Assembly (NCBI RefSeq): GCF_052113705.1
Contig: NZ_JBGQOG010000007.1
Location: 62,001 to 126,000 of the forward strand
Direction: 5' to 3'
Source: JBGQOG01 sp052113705
GTDB lineage: Bacteria > Pseudomonadota > Alphaproteobacteria > Rhodobacterales > Rhodobacteraceae
Length of the DNA stretch: 64,000 bases
The notes beneath the pieces were generated by a model. The model worked only from the letters and a program-made list of their open reading frames with translations, was not told the DNA's origin and made no database searches. A program made the position numbers and the translations under genes. Positions 1 to 7,975 of the stretch are shown here, piece after piece; positions within the stretch are counted from its first letter, which is position 1; each line of letters starts with the position of its first letter.

Positions 1-1
1 G

Positions 2-1162
2 CACCGGCTGTTCACCGCGCGGCAGCTCCCCGTCACCATCTACGGCGTCGCCACCGCCCTCGCCCGCAACCCCGAGCAGGTGGCGGCCATGCAATCGGCG
101 GGCTGGGAGATTGCCAGCCACGGGCTGAAATGGGTCGAGCACAAGGATATGGACGAGGCGACCGAGCGCGCCGCCATCGCCGAAGCCATTCGCCTGCACA
201 CCGAAGTGGTGGGCGAGCCGCCGCGCGGCTGGTACACCGGCCGCTGCTCGGTCAACACGGTGCGGCTGGCGGCGGAAGCGGGCGGGCTTGACTGGATTTC
301 AGACACTTATGACGATGACCTGCCCTATTGGAGCCGGATTGCCGGGCGCGATCAGCTGATCATTCCCTATACGCTGGAGGCGAATGACATGCGATTTGCC
401 ACGGCGCCGGGCTATATCACCGGCGAGCAGTTCGGCCAGTATCTCTGCGATGCCTTTGATGTGCTCTATGCCGAAGGGGCGGCGGGCATGGCCAAGATGA
501 TGTCCGTCGGCCTGCACAACCGGCTGATCGGGCGGCCGGGCAAGATCGCCGGTCTGATGAAATTCCTCGACCATGCCGCGAAACACGAGGGCGTCTGGTT
601 CGCCACCCGCAGCGAGATAGCCGCGCATTGGGCGGCGACGCATCCGCCTGTGGACCAGGAACGCCCGAGCGAGATGGATCAGGACACTTTCGTCGCCCGC
701 TTTGGCGGCATCTACGAGCATTCCCCCTGGGTCGCGGAACGCGCGTTCGACATGGAACTGGGCCCGGCGCATGACAGCGCCGTGGGGTTGGCCAATGCGC
801 TCGCCCGGGCCTTCCGCTCGGCCAGCCATGACGAGCGTCTCTCGGTCCTCTGCGCCCACCCCGACCTTGCCGGAAAACTCGCCGCCGCCAAACGGCTGAC
901 GACGGAAAGCACCGCCGAACAGGCGAGCGCCGGCCTCGATGCGCTGACCGATGCCGAACGCGCCCGCTTCACCGAACTGAACGACGCCTATATGGCGCAT
1001 CACGGCTTTCCCTTCATCATCGCCGTGCGCGACCATACCAAGGCCGGGATCCTCGCCGCCTTTGAGGCCCGCCTCGCGCAAGACACGGCCACTGAATTCA
1101 CCACCGCCTGCAAACAGGTCGAGCGGATTGCCGCGCTGCGCCTGTCGGAGATCCTGCCATGA
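2..1162 (+). CDS. puuE: Bifunctional allantoinase PuuE / OHCU decarboxylase, 5'-truncated by the window
   Basis: The frame is open from base 2, so the true start lies upstream of the window. The N-terminal part has the polysaccharide-deacetylase (NodB-like) fold used by PuuE-type allantoinases, which hydrolyse allantoin to allantoate; the stretch WEIASHGLKW is typical of that family. From about codon 220 onward the protein resembles OHCU decarboxylase (UraD), including the segment YEHSPWVAERAF. That enzyme turns OHCU into S-allantoin in urate breakdown, so the two consecutive steps are fused. The stop overlaps the start of the next gene by 4 bases (ATGA), indicating translational coupling. 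Family assignment is firm; the fusion is read directly from the uninterrupted frame. Confidence 0.9.
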   Translation, partial: HRLFTARQLPVTIYGVATALARNPEQVAAMQSAGWEIASHGLKWVEHKDMDEATERAAIAEAIRLHTEVVGEPPRGWYTGRCSVNTVRLAAEAGGLDWISDTYDDDLPYWSRIAGRDQLIIPYTLEANDMRFATAPGYITGEQFGQYLCDAFDVLYAEGAAGMAKMMSVGLHNRLIGRPGKIAGLMKFLDHAAKHEGVWFATRSEIAAHWAATHPPVDQERPSEMDQDTFVARFGGIYEHSPWVAERAFDMELGPAHDSAVGLANALARAFRSASHDERLSVLCAHPDLAGKLAAAKRLTTESTAEQASAGLDALTDAERARFTELNDAYMAHHGFPFIIAVRDHTKAGILAAFEARLAQDTATEFTTACKQVERIAALRLSEILP

Positions 1163-1989
1163 CCGGCCCCTATTTCGCCCCCAAAGGCGGCCTGCCGCCG
1201 CAAACCGCGCTGCACACCGGCCGCGCGACGTTCAACGAAAGCTATGCCTTCATCCCGAAGGGGGTGTTTTCCGACATCGTCACCTCTTTCCTGCCCGGCT
1301 GGGACAGAACCCGGCTCTGGATGATCGCCCGGCCGATGACCGGCTTTTCCGAGACCTTCAGCCAATATGTGATGGAGGTGCAGCCCGGCGGCGGCTCTAC
1401 GGCCCCCGAGGTGGACCCCGAGGCGCAATCCGCGCTCTTTATCACCGAAGGCAACCTCAGCCTGACGGTGGAGGGCACCCTCTCCGAGCTATGCGCGGGC
1501 GGTTTCGCCTATATCCCCGCGGGCGCCAGCTGGTCGCTCATCGCCACCGGCCAGACCCCCGCCTGCTTTCACTGGATCCGCAAACGCTGGCGCCCCGCCC
1601 CCGGCATCGACAAGCCGCCGCATTTCACCGCCAATGAGGCCGAGATTGCGCCGACGCTGATGCCCGATACCAATGGCGCCTGGGGCACCACCCGCTTTGT
1701 CGACCCCGCCGATCTGCGCCATGACATGCATGTCACCATCGTCACCTTCCAGCCGGGCGGCGTGATCCCCTTTGAAGAAACCCATGTGATGGAACACGGC
1801 CTCTATGTCCTCGAGGGCAAAGCCGTCTACCGCCTCAACCGCGACTGGATCGAGGTGGAGGCGGGCGATTTCATGTGGCTGCGCGCCTATTGCCCGCAGG
1901 CCTGCTATGCTGCGGGCCCCGGCCGCTTCCGCTACCTCCTTTACAAGGACGTGAACCGCCACGCCCCGCTCGGCGGCAGCCTCGGCTGA
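1159..1989 (+). CDS. allE: (S)-ureidoglycine aminohydrolase
   Basis: The 276-residue protein is a double cupin of the usual length for (S)-ureidoglycine aminohydrolase, the Mn-dependent cytoplasmic enzyme that releases ammonia from ureidoglycine to give ureidoglycolate. The C-terminal cupin carries the metal-ligand pattern EETHVMEHG near residues 212-220. Its ATG overlaps the stop of the allantoinase gene by 4 bases. With puuE upstream and allA downstream it fits the urate-to-glyoxylate pathway. The intermediate allantoate amidohydrolase (allC) is not seen here and must lie upstream or elsewhere. Confidence 0.9.
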   Translation: MTGPYFAPKGGLPPQTALHTGRATFNESYAFIPKGVFSDIVTSFLPGWDRTRLWMIARPMTGFSETFSQYVMEVQPGGGSTAPEVDPEAQSALFITEGNLSLTVEGTLSELCAGGFAYIPAGASWSLIATGQTPACFHWIRKRWRPAPGIDKPPHFTANEAEIAPTLMPDTNGAWGTTRFVDPADLRHDMHVTIVTFQPGGVIPFEETHVMEHGLYVLEGKAVYRLNRDWIEVEAGDFMWLRAYCPQACYAAGPGRFRYLLYKDVNRHAPLGGSLG

Positions 1990-2008
1990 CCCAACCCTTG
2001 CTTCGTTC

Positions 2009-2050
2009 CAAATATCCTCGGGGGGTCCGGGGGGCAGACAGCCCCCCGGC
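2009..2050. repeat. Intergenic GC hairpin of the type common in Rhodobacteraceae
   Basis: Between allE and allA lies an AAATATCCTC segment followed by a strong inverted repeat: CCGGGGGGC (2027-2035), loop AGACA, GCCCCCCGG (2041-2049). It may attenuate transcription or protect the mRNA between the two genes. A related motif (GAAATATCCCC followed by a GC hairpin) occurs near 57867. Similar elements are scattered in Rhodobacter-type genomes, which I recall from general knowledge and could not check here. Confidence 0.5.
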
Positions 2051-2074
2051 CTCGCCGCAAGACCGGACCCCATC

Positions 2075-2581
2075 ATGCCGCAGCCCCGCACCGACCGCAC
2101 ACTGACCGCCCGCCCGCTGACCGCCGAGGCCTTCGCCCCCTATGGCAATATTCTCGACGCCAGCGGCCCCCCCGACAAGATCATCAACGCTGGCCTCTGC
2201 GGCCGCTATCACGACCGTGCGGGCCTCGACTTCGGCGCCGAGGGCCGCGCCGGCATCTCGATCTTCAAGGCAGAGCCACGCGCCCTGCCCTATGTGCTGA
2301 CCCTGCTTGAGCGGCACCCTCTGGGCAGTCAGGCCTTTCTGCCGATGAGTATGGACCCGTTTCTGGTCATCGTCGCGCCAGACGCGGATGGCCAGCCGGG
2401 CCAGCCGGAGGCCTTTCTCACCGCGCCCGGTCAGGGGATCAACCTCGCCCGTGGCACCTGGCATGGCGTGCTGACGCCGCTGGCAGCCCCCGGCCTCTTC
2501 GCGGTGGTGGACCGTATCGGCCCCGGAACCAATCTGGAGGAAGTGGTGCTGTCGAGCCCCTGGACGATCACGCTCGGCTAG
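2075..2581 (+). CDS. allA: Ureidoglycolate lyase
   Basis: This 168-residue protein matches AllA (ureidoglycolate hydrolase/lyase family) in length and motifs: LTAEAFAPYGNIL near the N-terminus, IFKAEPRALPY in the centre and the cupin-like NLARGTWHGVLTPL near residues 121-134. It splits ureidoglycolate to glyoxylate and urea, the last step of allantoin use. It is the third gene in the same direction, 85 bases after allE with a hairpin in between. It ends 22 bases from the convergent opgC gene. Confidence 0.92.
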   Translation: MPQPRTDRTLTARPLTAEAFAPYGNILDASGPPDKIINAGLCGRYHDRAGLDFGAEGRAGISIFKAEPRALPYVLTLLERHPLGSQAFLPMSMDPFLVIVAPDADGQPGQPEAFLTAPGQGINLARGTWHGVLTPLAAPGLFAVVDRIGPGTNLEEVVLSSPWTITLG

Positions 2582-2603
2582 TGCCGCGCGCCACCCCAGA
2601 GGT

Positions 2604-3740
2604 TCAGCGCTTCACCCGGAACCGCTCGCGCCCATAGGCGAGGGCAAACTGGATCGCCAGCCCCAATGCCAGCACGAGGTTGGTGCCCCAGAACCCCGTC
2701 TGATACCAGCTCATCAGGATCTGGGCGGCAAAACACAGAACCGACCCCGTCGCAAACACCGGCAGGGCCTGCCGCCCCAACAGCGCCATCGGCTCCAGCC
2801 AGCGGCTGGCGCAGACGCGGCGCAGCACCGGCAGCGTCGAGACCAGATAGAACATCGCCAGAATGTGCAACAGACGCGGCAGGGTCAGATAGGTCTTGTC
2901 GAACGTGGTCATCAGCTGCGGCACGCTGTAGTTTTCCTGCAGCCACCACAGCCCGTGGCCCAACACATCCGTCGCCGCCGGGGATTTGGTCCAGACCAGC
3001 GCCAACAGCAAATAGGCCGCGGACAGCCCCTGCAGCCAGCGTGACACCGGCACATACCGTGTGCCCTGCTTCAGGCGCAGGCCGGTCAGCATACCCAACA
3101 CGAAAATCAGCTGCCAGGACAAGGGGTTGAAGAACCAGCCGCCCGGATTGGGCCAGTTCGGCAGGTTGAGATGATAGTGCCCCGCCACCGCCCACAATGC
3201 GACCGACCCCGCCAGGAGCCAGCGCGGATGCCGTAGCGCCACCAGCAAGAACAGCGGCGCCATCAGCATCAGCGCGATATACATCGGCAGAATGTTCACA
3301 TAGCCGAACTGATGGGTGAGGATCGGAATGCCGATCAGCACTTCCATCGGTTTTTGCAGCAGGGGACGGAAGTTGTTCGCCGTCAGCAGCGATTCCTCAT
3401 TGAGGAAAACATAGCCCGACATCACCACCGCAATCGCCAGCATCGAGGTCAGGATCTGCACCAGATAGAGCGTCCAGACCCGGTTGAGGATCCGCGCCAC
3501 CGCCGGCCAATAGGGGCGCGCGCGAAAACCGCTGCCATAGGCCAGACCGGCCGCCGCCCCCGCCAGCGTCACGAAGACCTCGGCGGCATCGGTAAAGCCG
3601 AAGTTGCGGCTGGTGTAGTTTTCAAACGGGTTGCCCGGCACATGATTGATGAAAATCATCACCAGCGCGATGCCGCGCATCACATCCAAGCGCGAATCGC
3701 GCCCTTTCAGCGGCACCGCCGCAGGGGAAGTATCAGGCAT
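2604..3740 (-). CDS. opgC: OpgC, succinyltransferase for osmoregulated periplasmic glucans
   Basis: OpgC is an integral membrane acyltransferase that adds succinyl groups to periplasmic glucans. The 378-residue protein begins with RDSRLDVMRGIALVMIFINH, the family's characteristic first segment, and continues with about ten hydrophobic helices. It starts inside the end of opgH (8-base overlap), so it is the last gene of the opgG-opgI-opgH-opgC operon, the same order as in Rhodobacter sphaeroides. The ATG at 3740 is the natural start because nothing upstream fits better. Confidence 0.9.
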   Translation of the reverse strand: MPDTSPAAVPLKGRDSRLDVMRGIALVMIFINHVPGNPFENYTSRNFGFTDAAEVFVTLAGAAAGLAYGSGFRARPYWPAVARILNRVWTLYLVQILTSMLAIAVVMSGYVFLNEESLLTANNFRPLLQKPMEVLIGIPILTHQFGYVNILPMYIALMLMAPLFLLVALRHPRWLLAGSVALWAVAGHYHLNLPNWPNPGGWFFNPLSWQLIFVLGMLTGLRLKQGTRYVPVSRWLQGLSAAYLLLALVWTKSPAATDVLGHGLWWLQENYSVPQLMTTFDKTYLTLPRLLHILAMFYLVSTLPVLRRVCASRWLEPMALLGRQALPVFATGSVLCFAAQILMSWYQTGFWGTNLVLALGLAIQFALAYGRERFRVKR

Positions 3741-5529
3741 GGGCGGGTCCGGTCACAGGCGCGGGCGTGGCGCGGTCGGTCTGGCTCGCGTCCCAGCTTT
3801 GGAACTGCGCGCGGTAGAGCGCGATCACCGGCGGCAAGGCGGCCTCGGTCGGCGCGCTGAACAGTCGCGCGGAGAACCGCCGCGAGCTGGCCGAGATGAT
3901 CAGCGGTGCCGCCAGCATCGGCAGCGCCACCGGCATCAGCCAGAGCAAGAGTTTCGGTGCCAGCCACCAAGTTGCCGCCAGCCCGGCCCCGCCGATCATC
4001 ACGATCCAGCGGCTGTTGGCCCAGGCGTCGGACAGGCTCAGACGGCCGTCGCCGCGGTTGTTTGTGGGCCAGCCGCCATCGCGCCCCAGAAGAACCTGCA
4101 GCACCGAGCGCGTCTGATACATCAGAAAGATCGGTGCGGTGATCGAGGAGAGTGTCACCTCCAGCAGCATCGACACGGCCCCCTGCACACCGCCGCCAAA
4201 GGCGCGCGCGCGCCCCGTCAGCGCCGCATCCGCCGCGACAAGGAGCTTCGGCAGCAGCAGCAACCCGAAAATGCCAATGGCCAGACCGATGGCTTTCGAC
4301 GCCTCCGAGCCGGTGAAGACCGGGAAGGGCCAGTTCGGCTCGGGGAAGTAATCCAGCGGCGGCGCAAAGAGCGGCGCAAGGATCGAGGCCCCGATAAAGG
4401 CCAGCCAGAACAGCGGCGCGATATAGGAAAAGACGTTCTGGAAGAAGACAAAGCGGCTCCAGGGCAGCAGCCCCGGTGCAAAGATCAGCCGGGCGTGCTG
4501 CAGGTTGCCCTGACACCAGCGGCGGTCGCGCTTGGCATGGTCGATGATGTTCTCCGGGCCTTCTTCAAAGGAGCCCTCCAGATCGTCATCCAGCCGCACC
4601 CGCCAGCCCGCCCGGGCGAGCAGCGCCGCTTCCACATAGTCATGGCTGAGCACATGGCCGCCAAAGGGCGGCTGGCCGCGCAGTTCCGGCAGGCCGCAGG
4701 CCTCGGCAAAGGCGCGCACCCGCACCATCGCGTTATGGCCCCAGAACGGCCCGGAACGGCCCTGCATCATCGCCAGCCCCCGGGCAAAGACCGGGCTGTA
4801 GAAACTGGCGGAGAACTGCATCGCGCGGCCAAAGACCGATGTCGCGTTCCAGACCTTGGGCAGGCTTTGCAGCAGGCCCAGATCCGGCTCGTTCTGCATC
4901 CGGCGCACCATTTCGACAATGGTGGCACCTTCCATCAGGCTGTCCGCATCAAGGATCAGCGCAAAATCATAGGCCGCGCCCGACCGCATGATGAATTCTT
5001 CGATGTTCCCGGCCTTCTTGCCGGTGTTCTTCTCGCGGCGGCGGTAGAACAGTCGGCCCGCCGCGCGGCGCTCGGCCAGAAGGCGCAGGAACCATTCGGC
5101 CTCCTGATCGGCAATCTCGTCCTTGCGGGTGTCGGACAGGATGGCGAAATGGAAATGCTTACCCTGCCCCGTTGCCTGCAGCGAGGCATCCATCGCGGCA
5201 ATGCGGGCAAAGGTGGCAACCGGATCTTCGTTATAGACCGGCACCAGAATGACGGTGCGGCTGGTGATCGGCGCCTCCGCCAGCGCCCGCACCGGCGCCC
5301 GCGCGCGGCTGGTCAGGCCCAAAAGCCCCCCCGCCGCACCCCAGGCCAGCCACCAGGTCGAGAGCAGGATCAGCCCCGCGCGGACAAAGTCCATCGCGTC
5401 CAGCCCATCCGCCGCGCCGAACCGAAAGAACAGCATGAATCCGGTAACCGCCGCGGCCAGAGACATGGCCAGCGCCGACAGGCGCGCCCCGGAAGGTCCG
5501 GGGTCGCGGGGGATACGCGGTGACGTCAT
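3733..5529 (-). CDS. opgH: OpgH, glucan beta-glucosyltransferase (membrane GT2)
   Basis: OpgH polymerises the linear glucan backbone from UDP-glucose at the inner membrane. The 598-residue protein has two N-terminal membrane segments, then a GT2 catalytic domain with VPVYNEDPVATFARI near residues 98-112, the acidic motif LILDADSLMEG and the RRWCQGN motif equivalent to (Q/R)XXRW. A set of C-terminal membrane helices follows. It is shorter than the E. coli protein (847 residues), as expected for alphaproteobacterial OpgH. It lies 3 bases after opgI and overlaps opgC. Confidence 0.93.
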   Translation of the reverse strand: MTSPRIPRDPGPSGARLSALAMSLAAAVTGFMLFFRFGAADGLDAMDFVRAGLILLSTWWLAWGAAGGLLGLTSRARAPVRALAEAPITSRTVILVPVYNEDPVATFARIAAMDASLQATGQGKHFHFAILSDTRKDEIADQEAEWFLRLLAERRAAGRLFYRRREKNTGKKAGNIEEFIMRSGAAYDFALILDADSLMEGATIVEMVRRMQNEPDLGLLQSLPKVWNATSVFGRAMQFSASFYSPVFARGLAMMQGRSGPFWGHNAMVRVRAFAEACGLPELRGQPPFGGHVLSHDYVEAALLARAGWRVRLDDDLEGSFEEGPENIIDHAKRDRRWCQGNLQHARLIFAPGLLPWSRFVFFQNVFSYIAPLFWLAFIGASILAPLFAPPLDYFPEPNWPFPVFTGSEASKAIGLAIGIFGLLLLPKLLVAADAALTGRARAFGGGVQGAVSMLLEVTLSSITAPIFLMYQTRSVLQVLLGRDGGWPTNNRGDGRLSLSDAWANSRWIVMIGGAGLAATWWLAPKLLLWLMPVALPMLAAPLIISASSRRFSARLFSAPTEAALPPVIALYRAQFQSWDASQTDRATPAPVTGPAHA

Positions 5530-5532
5530 GTA

Positions 5533-5757
5533 TCAGCTCTTGGAACCGCTGGGCGTGGCCCAGAGGCTAACACGCAGCCGCAAACGCTGCCAGAGGCTGC
5601 CGCCTTCGGCCTCAAGCCGCTGCGTCGGCATGGCCAGAGGGGCCGCAGGCAGCGCGCCCAGATGCGCAACCTGCCGGTTGATCTGCGCCCGGCGCAGATT
5701 TTGCGAGGTCATCGCCGCCGGCGAGGCCTCATAGACGGAAGAGCTAAGCATGGTCAT
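5533..5757 (-). CDS. opgI: OpgI-like small protein of the glucan operon
   Basis: A 74-residue protein lies between opgG and opgH. Its ATG overlaps the opgG stop by 4 bases and its stop is 3 bases before opgH, so it is translated as part of the operon. In Rhodobacter sphaeroides a small gene named opgI sits at exactly this position and its function is not settled. There is no signal peptide or membrane helix; the sequence includes the segment SQNLRRAQINRQVAHLG. The name rests on position and size rather than on a recognised domain. Confidence 0.7.
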   Translation of the reverse strand: MTMLSSSVYEASPAAMTSQNLRRAQINRQVAHLGALPAAPLAMPTQRLEAEGGSLWQRLRLRVSLWATPSGSKS

Positions 5758-7466
5758 TCAACGATCCACTGATAGAGCCAGGTTTCCGACAACTTCTTTC
5801 CGTATCCCCGCAAATGCGCGCCAAGCTCGACGACGCCGCCTTCGGGGCCTTTCACGTCCAGCACCAGACGCCAGACGTCGGTGCCCTCGATCTTCGACAG
5901 GGTCGAGGTGACGACTTCGCCGCCCGACACCGTGGTTGCCGCTTCCAGATCGCCCGCCTCAACGACATTACCGCCGAGGTTGGCAATCAGCCCGCCCTTG
6001 AAATCGATCACGAACTTGCGGGTGCCGTCGGTGTTCTCGACGCCCGAGACGCCACCGGTTCCGGCGCGGGTCTCATATACTTGGGCGCGCGGATCCATAT
6101 CGTCATGTGGCAGATTGCCCCAGTGCAGCTTATAGGCGAATTCGCGCGAATCCCCGGCGCGGGCCTTGTCCGCGGGCACCCAGAAGGCAACGATGTTGTC
6201 GTTGACCTCGAGGTCCGTCGGGATCTCGACCAGACGCACCGAGCCCTGCCCCCAGTCGCCAATCGGCTCAACATCCACCGAGGGGCGCTTTTCGTAATGC
6301 GCGGCGGAATCCTGATAGTTGTCGAAGTCGCGGTCGCGCTGATGCAGGCCGAACCGGCGCGGGCTGCTTTCGCCCAGATACGAGCCGGACAGCCGCGGCG
6401 GGTTGTTCAGCGGCCGCCACAAGAGATCGCCATCGGCGCGCAGGATGCGCAGACCGTCACTGTCATGCACATTCGGGCGGTAATCGTCGAATTTATCGCG
6501 GTTCTTCTCGGAGAAGAGGAACATCGAGGTCAGCGGCGCCACACCCAGCTGCTCGACATCCGCGCGGAAGAAAAGACGCGCGGTCACTTCCACCACCGTA
6601 TCGGCCCCCGGCGTGATGACAAAGCGGTAGGCGCCCGTCACGCTGGCACTGTCGAGCGCGGCGTAAAGCGTGATCGACATCGCGCCCGGCTCGGGCCGCT
6701 CAAGGTAGAATTTGGTGAAGGTCGGGAATTCTTCCGCCACCGACATGCCGGTGTTGATCGCCAGACCCCGGGCCGAGAGGCCATAGGCGTTGCCCCGGCC
6801 GAGCGCGCGGAAATAGCTGGCGCCCTGAAAGGCGATCAGCTCATCCATCACATCGGGGCGGTTCAGCGGCGTGTGCAGACGGAAGCCCGACACGCCCGGC
6901 ATGGCCGCATGTTTGGCCTCGGGCGGCAGGCGGTCTTCGAGACCGTTCAGGAATTTGAAATCGTCCGAGGTAAAGACCATCTCGGTCGCATTGCCGCCGA
7001 TCACTTCATAGAGGCGCACCGGCACCTTGAACAGCCAGCCCATCGGGAAGGCATGCAGGATGAAACTCGGGCGCGGATCCGAGGCCGAATGGATCGCCCC
7101 GGCCACCGATTGTGCGGCGGCCCAGCGGGCCTGATCGGGGTTGAAGGTGATCAGGCGGTAATCGTCGTAATTCACCGAATCAAGGAAGCTTTTGACCGCT
7201 TCGGGCGCTTTGTACTGCGCCGCAGCAAGGGCGCGCATCTCTTCGGTCAGCGACTCGAACGAGAACGGCTGCGAGACCGGCACGGGAGCCGGTGCTGCGG
7301 GGGCCGAATCGGGCGTGGGTGCCGCCGCGTCGTCCGCCGGTGCGGCGGTTTGCGCGCGCGCACCTTCCGTCAGGGCGGTGGAGGCATAAAGCATTGCCGA
7401 CGCTGGGATCATCGCGATCAGAGACCGGCGAGAGAGGGTAACAGCGCGAGGGGGCAGGCTGGGCAT
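5754..7466 (-). CDS. opgG: OpgG, periplasmic glucan biosynthesis protein
   Basis: OpgG (MdoG family) is a periplasmic protein needed for making or branching osmoregulated periplasmic glucans. From the ATG at 7466 the protein has 570 residues and begins with a twin-arginine-like signal (LSRRSLIAMIP), suggesting Tat export, followed by an Ala/Pro-rich linker and the MdoG domain (for example FPMGWLFKVPVRLYEV and RRFGLHQRDRDFDNYQD). The frame is open further upstream to 7841, but that extension is low-complexity and would bury the signal peptide. An ATG at 7508 is also possible. Neither candidate has a clear Shine-Dalgarno sequence. Confidence 0.9.
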   Translation of the reverse strand: MPSLPPRAVTLSRRSLIAMIPASAMLYASTALTEGARAQTAAPADDAAAPTPDSAPAAPAPVPVSQPFSFESLTEEMRALAAAQYKAPEAVKSFLDSVNYDDYRLITFNPDQARWAAAQSVAGAIHSASDPRPSFILHAFPMGWLFKVPVRLYEVIGGNATEMVFTSDDFKFLNGLEDRLPPEAKHAAMPGVSGFRLHTPLNRPDVMDELIAFQGASYFRALGRGNAYGLSARGLAINTGMSVAEEFPTFTKFYLERPEPGAMSITLYAALDSASVTGAYRFVITPGADTVVEVTARLFFRADVEQLGVAPLTSMFLFSEKNRDKFDDYRPNVHDSDGLRILRADGDLLWRPLNNPPRLSGSYLGESSPRRFGLHQRDRDFDNYQDSAAHYEKRPSVDVEPIGDWGQGSVRLVEIPTDLEVNDNIVAFWVPADKARAGDSREFAYKLHWGNLPHDDMDPRAQVYETRAGTGGVSGVENTDGTRKFVIDFKGGLIANLGGNVVEAGDLEAATTVSGGEVVTSTLSKIEGTDVWRLVLDVKGPEGGVVELGAHLRGYGKKLSETWLYQWIVE

Positions 7467-7874
7467 GATGACGCGGGCTTTCCAGGATTTCGAAACTACA
7501 GATGACATTTCTGCGACGCTGCATCCATATGGATTGAAGCGGTGGAAACGCAATGCTGCAATGCACGAAAAGCATGACGGAAACGTTGCTGCCCGCGAAT
7601 TTTCGCCGACGTTGCCGCGTTGCAGCAGCGGTTGCGCGCCGACCCGGCAGCCCGGAGGGGTTCCGGACCGGATTTCAGCAACTTGGCGCGGTGTTCCGGC
7701 GCGGATGCTGCGGGCGCGGGTACCGCAATCAACGGCCCCGCCGCGCCCCGATTCCCGCATAGGATGTGCGCGCCTGCCCCAGCCGGGAATGGGCTCTGCG
7801 CCCGCGCGCGGCGTCGGGTTCCGCCACCCTCTGGCGCCCACCGCGGGGCCGGATCATCTCCGCGAACCGCCCCC

Positions 7875-7898
7875 AAACCGATATGCAAACCGATATGC
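7875..7898. repeat. Perfect 2 x 12 bp tandem repeat upstream of opgG
   Basis: The unit AAACCGATATGC occurs twice with no spacer (7875-7886 and 7887-7898). It is AT-richer than its surroundings and lies between a hairpin and the long leader of the opg operon. It could be a protein-binding site controlling opgG, but nothing here identifies the protein. Confidence 0.6.
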
Positions 7899-7901
7899 GA
7901 A

Positions 7902-7930
7902 ATGGCCCCCACCCGGAAGGTGGAGGCCAT
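7902..7930. terminator. Hairpin downstream of the Gfo/Idh/MocA gene
   Basis: The inverted repeat ATGGCCCCCACC (7902-7913), loop CGGAA, GGTGGAGGCCAT (7919-7930) pairs over 12 positions with one mismatch. It lies 46 bases past the stop of the minus-strand gene at 7976. There is no clear U-tract, so it may be a weak or factor-assisted terminator. Confidence 0.45.
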
Positions 7931-7975
7931 CGGCCGCTGCCCTCCCAGCGGAAGGGGCCAGGTCTTTCACTCAGA

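Larger units (their letters stand above)
7467..7975. other. Intergenic region upstream of opgG
   Basis: These 509 bases separate opgG from the end of the Gfo/Idh/MocA gene and must hold the opg operon promoter. Apart from the tandem repeat at 7875-7898 and the hairpin at 7902-7930 I see no gene. Open frames here are GC-driven shadows or upstream extensions of opgG. Confidence 0.5.

Noticed and set aside
3646..5523. 625-codon plus-strand frame over opgH
   Set aside because: Antisense shadow; the minus strand encodes OpgH with intact motifs.
7467..7841. N-terminal extension of OpgG
   Set aside because: It would place 125 Arg/Gly-rich residues before a Tat signal peptide.
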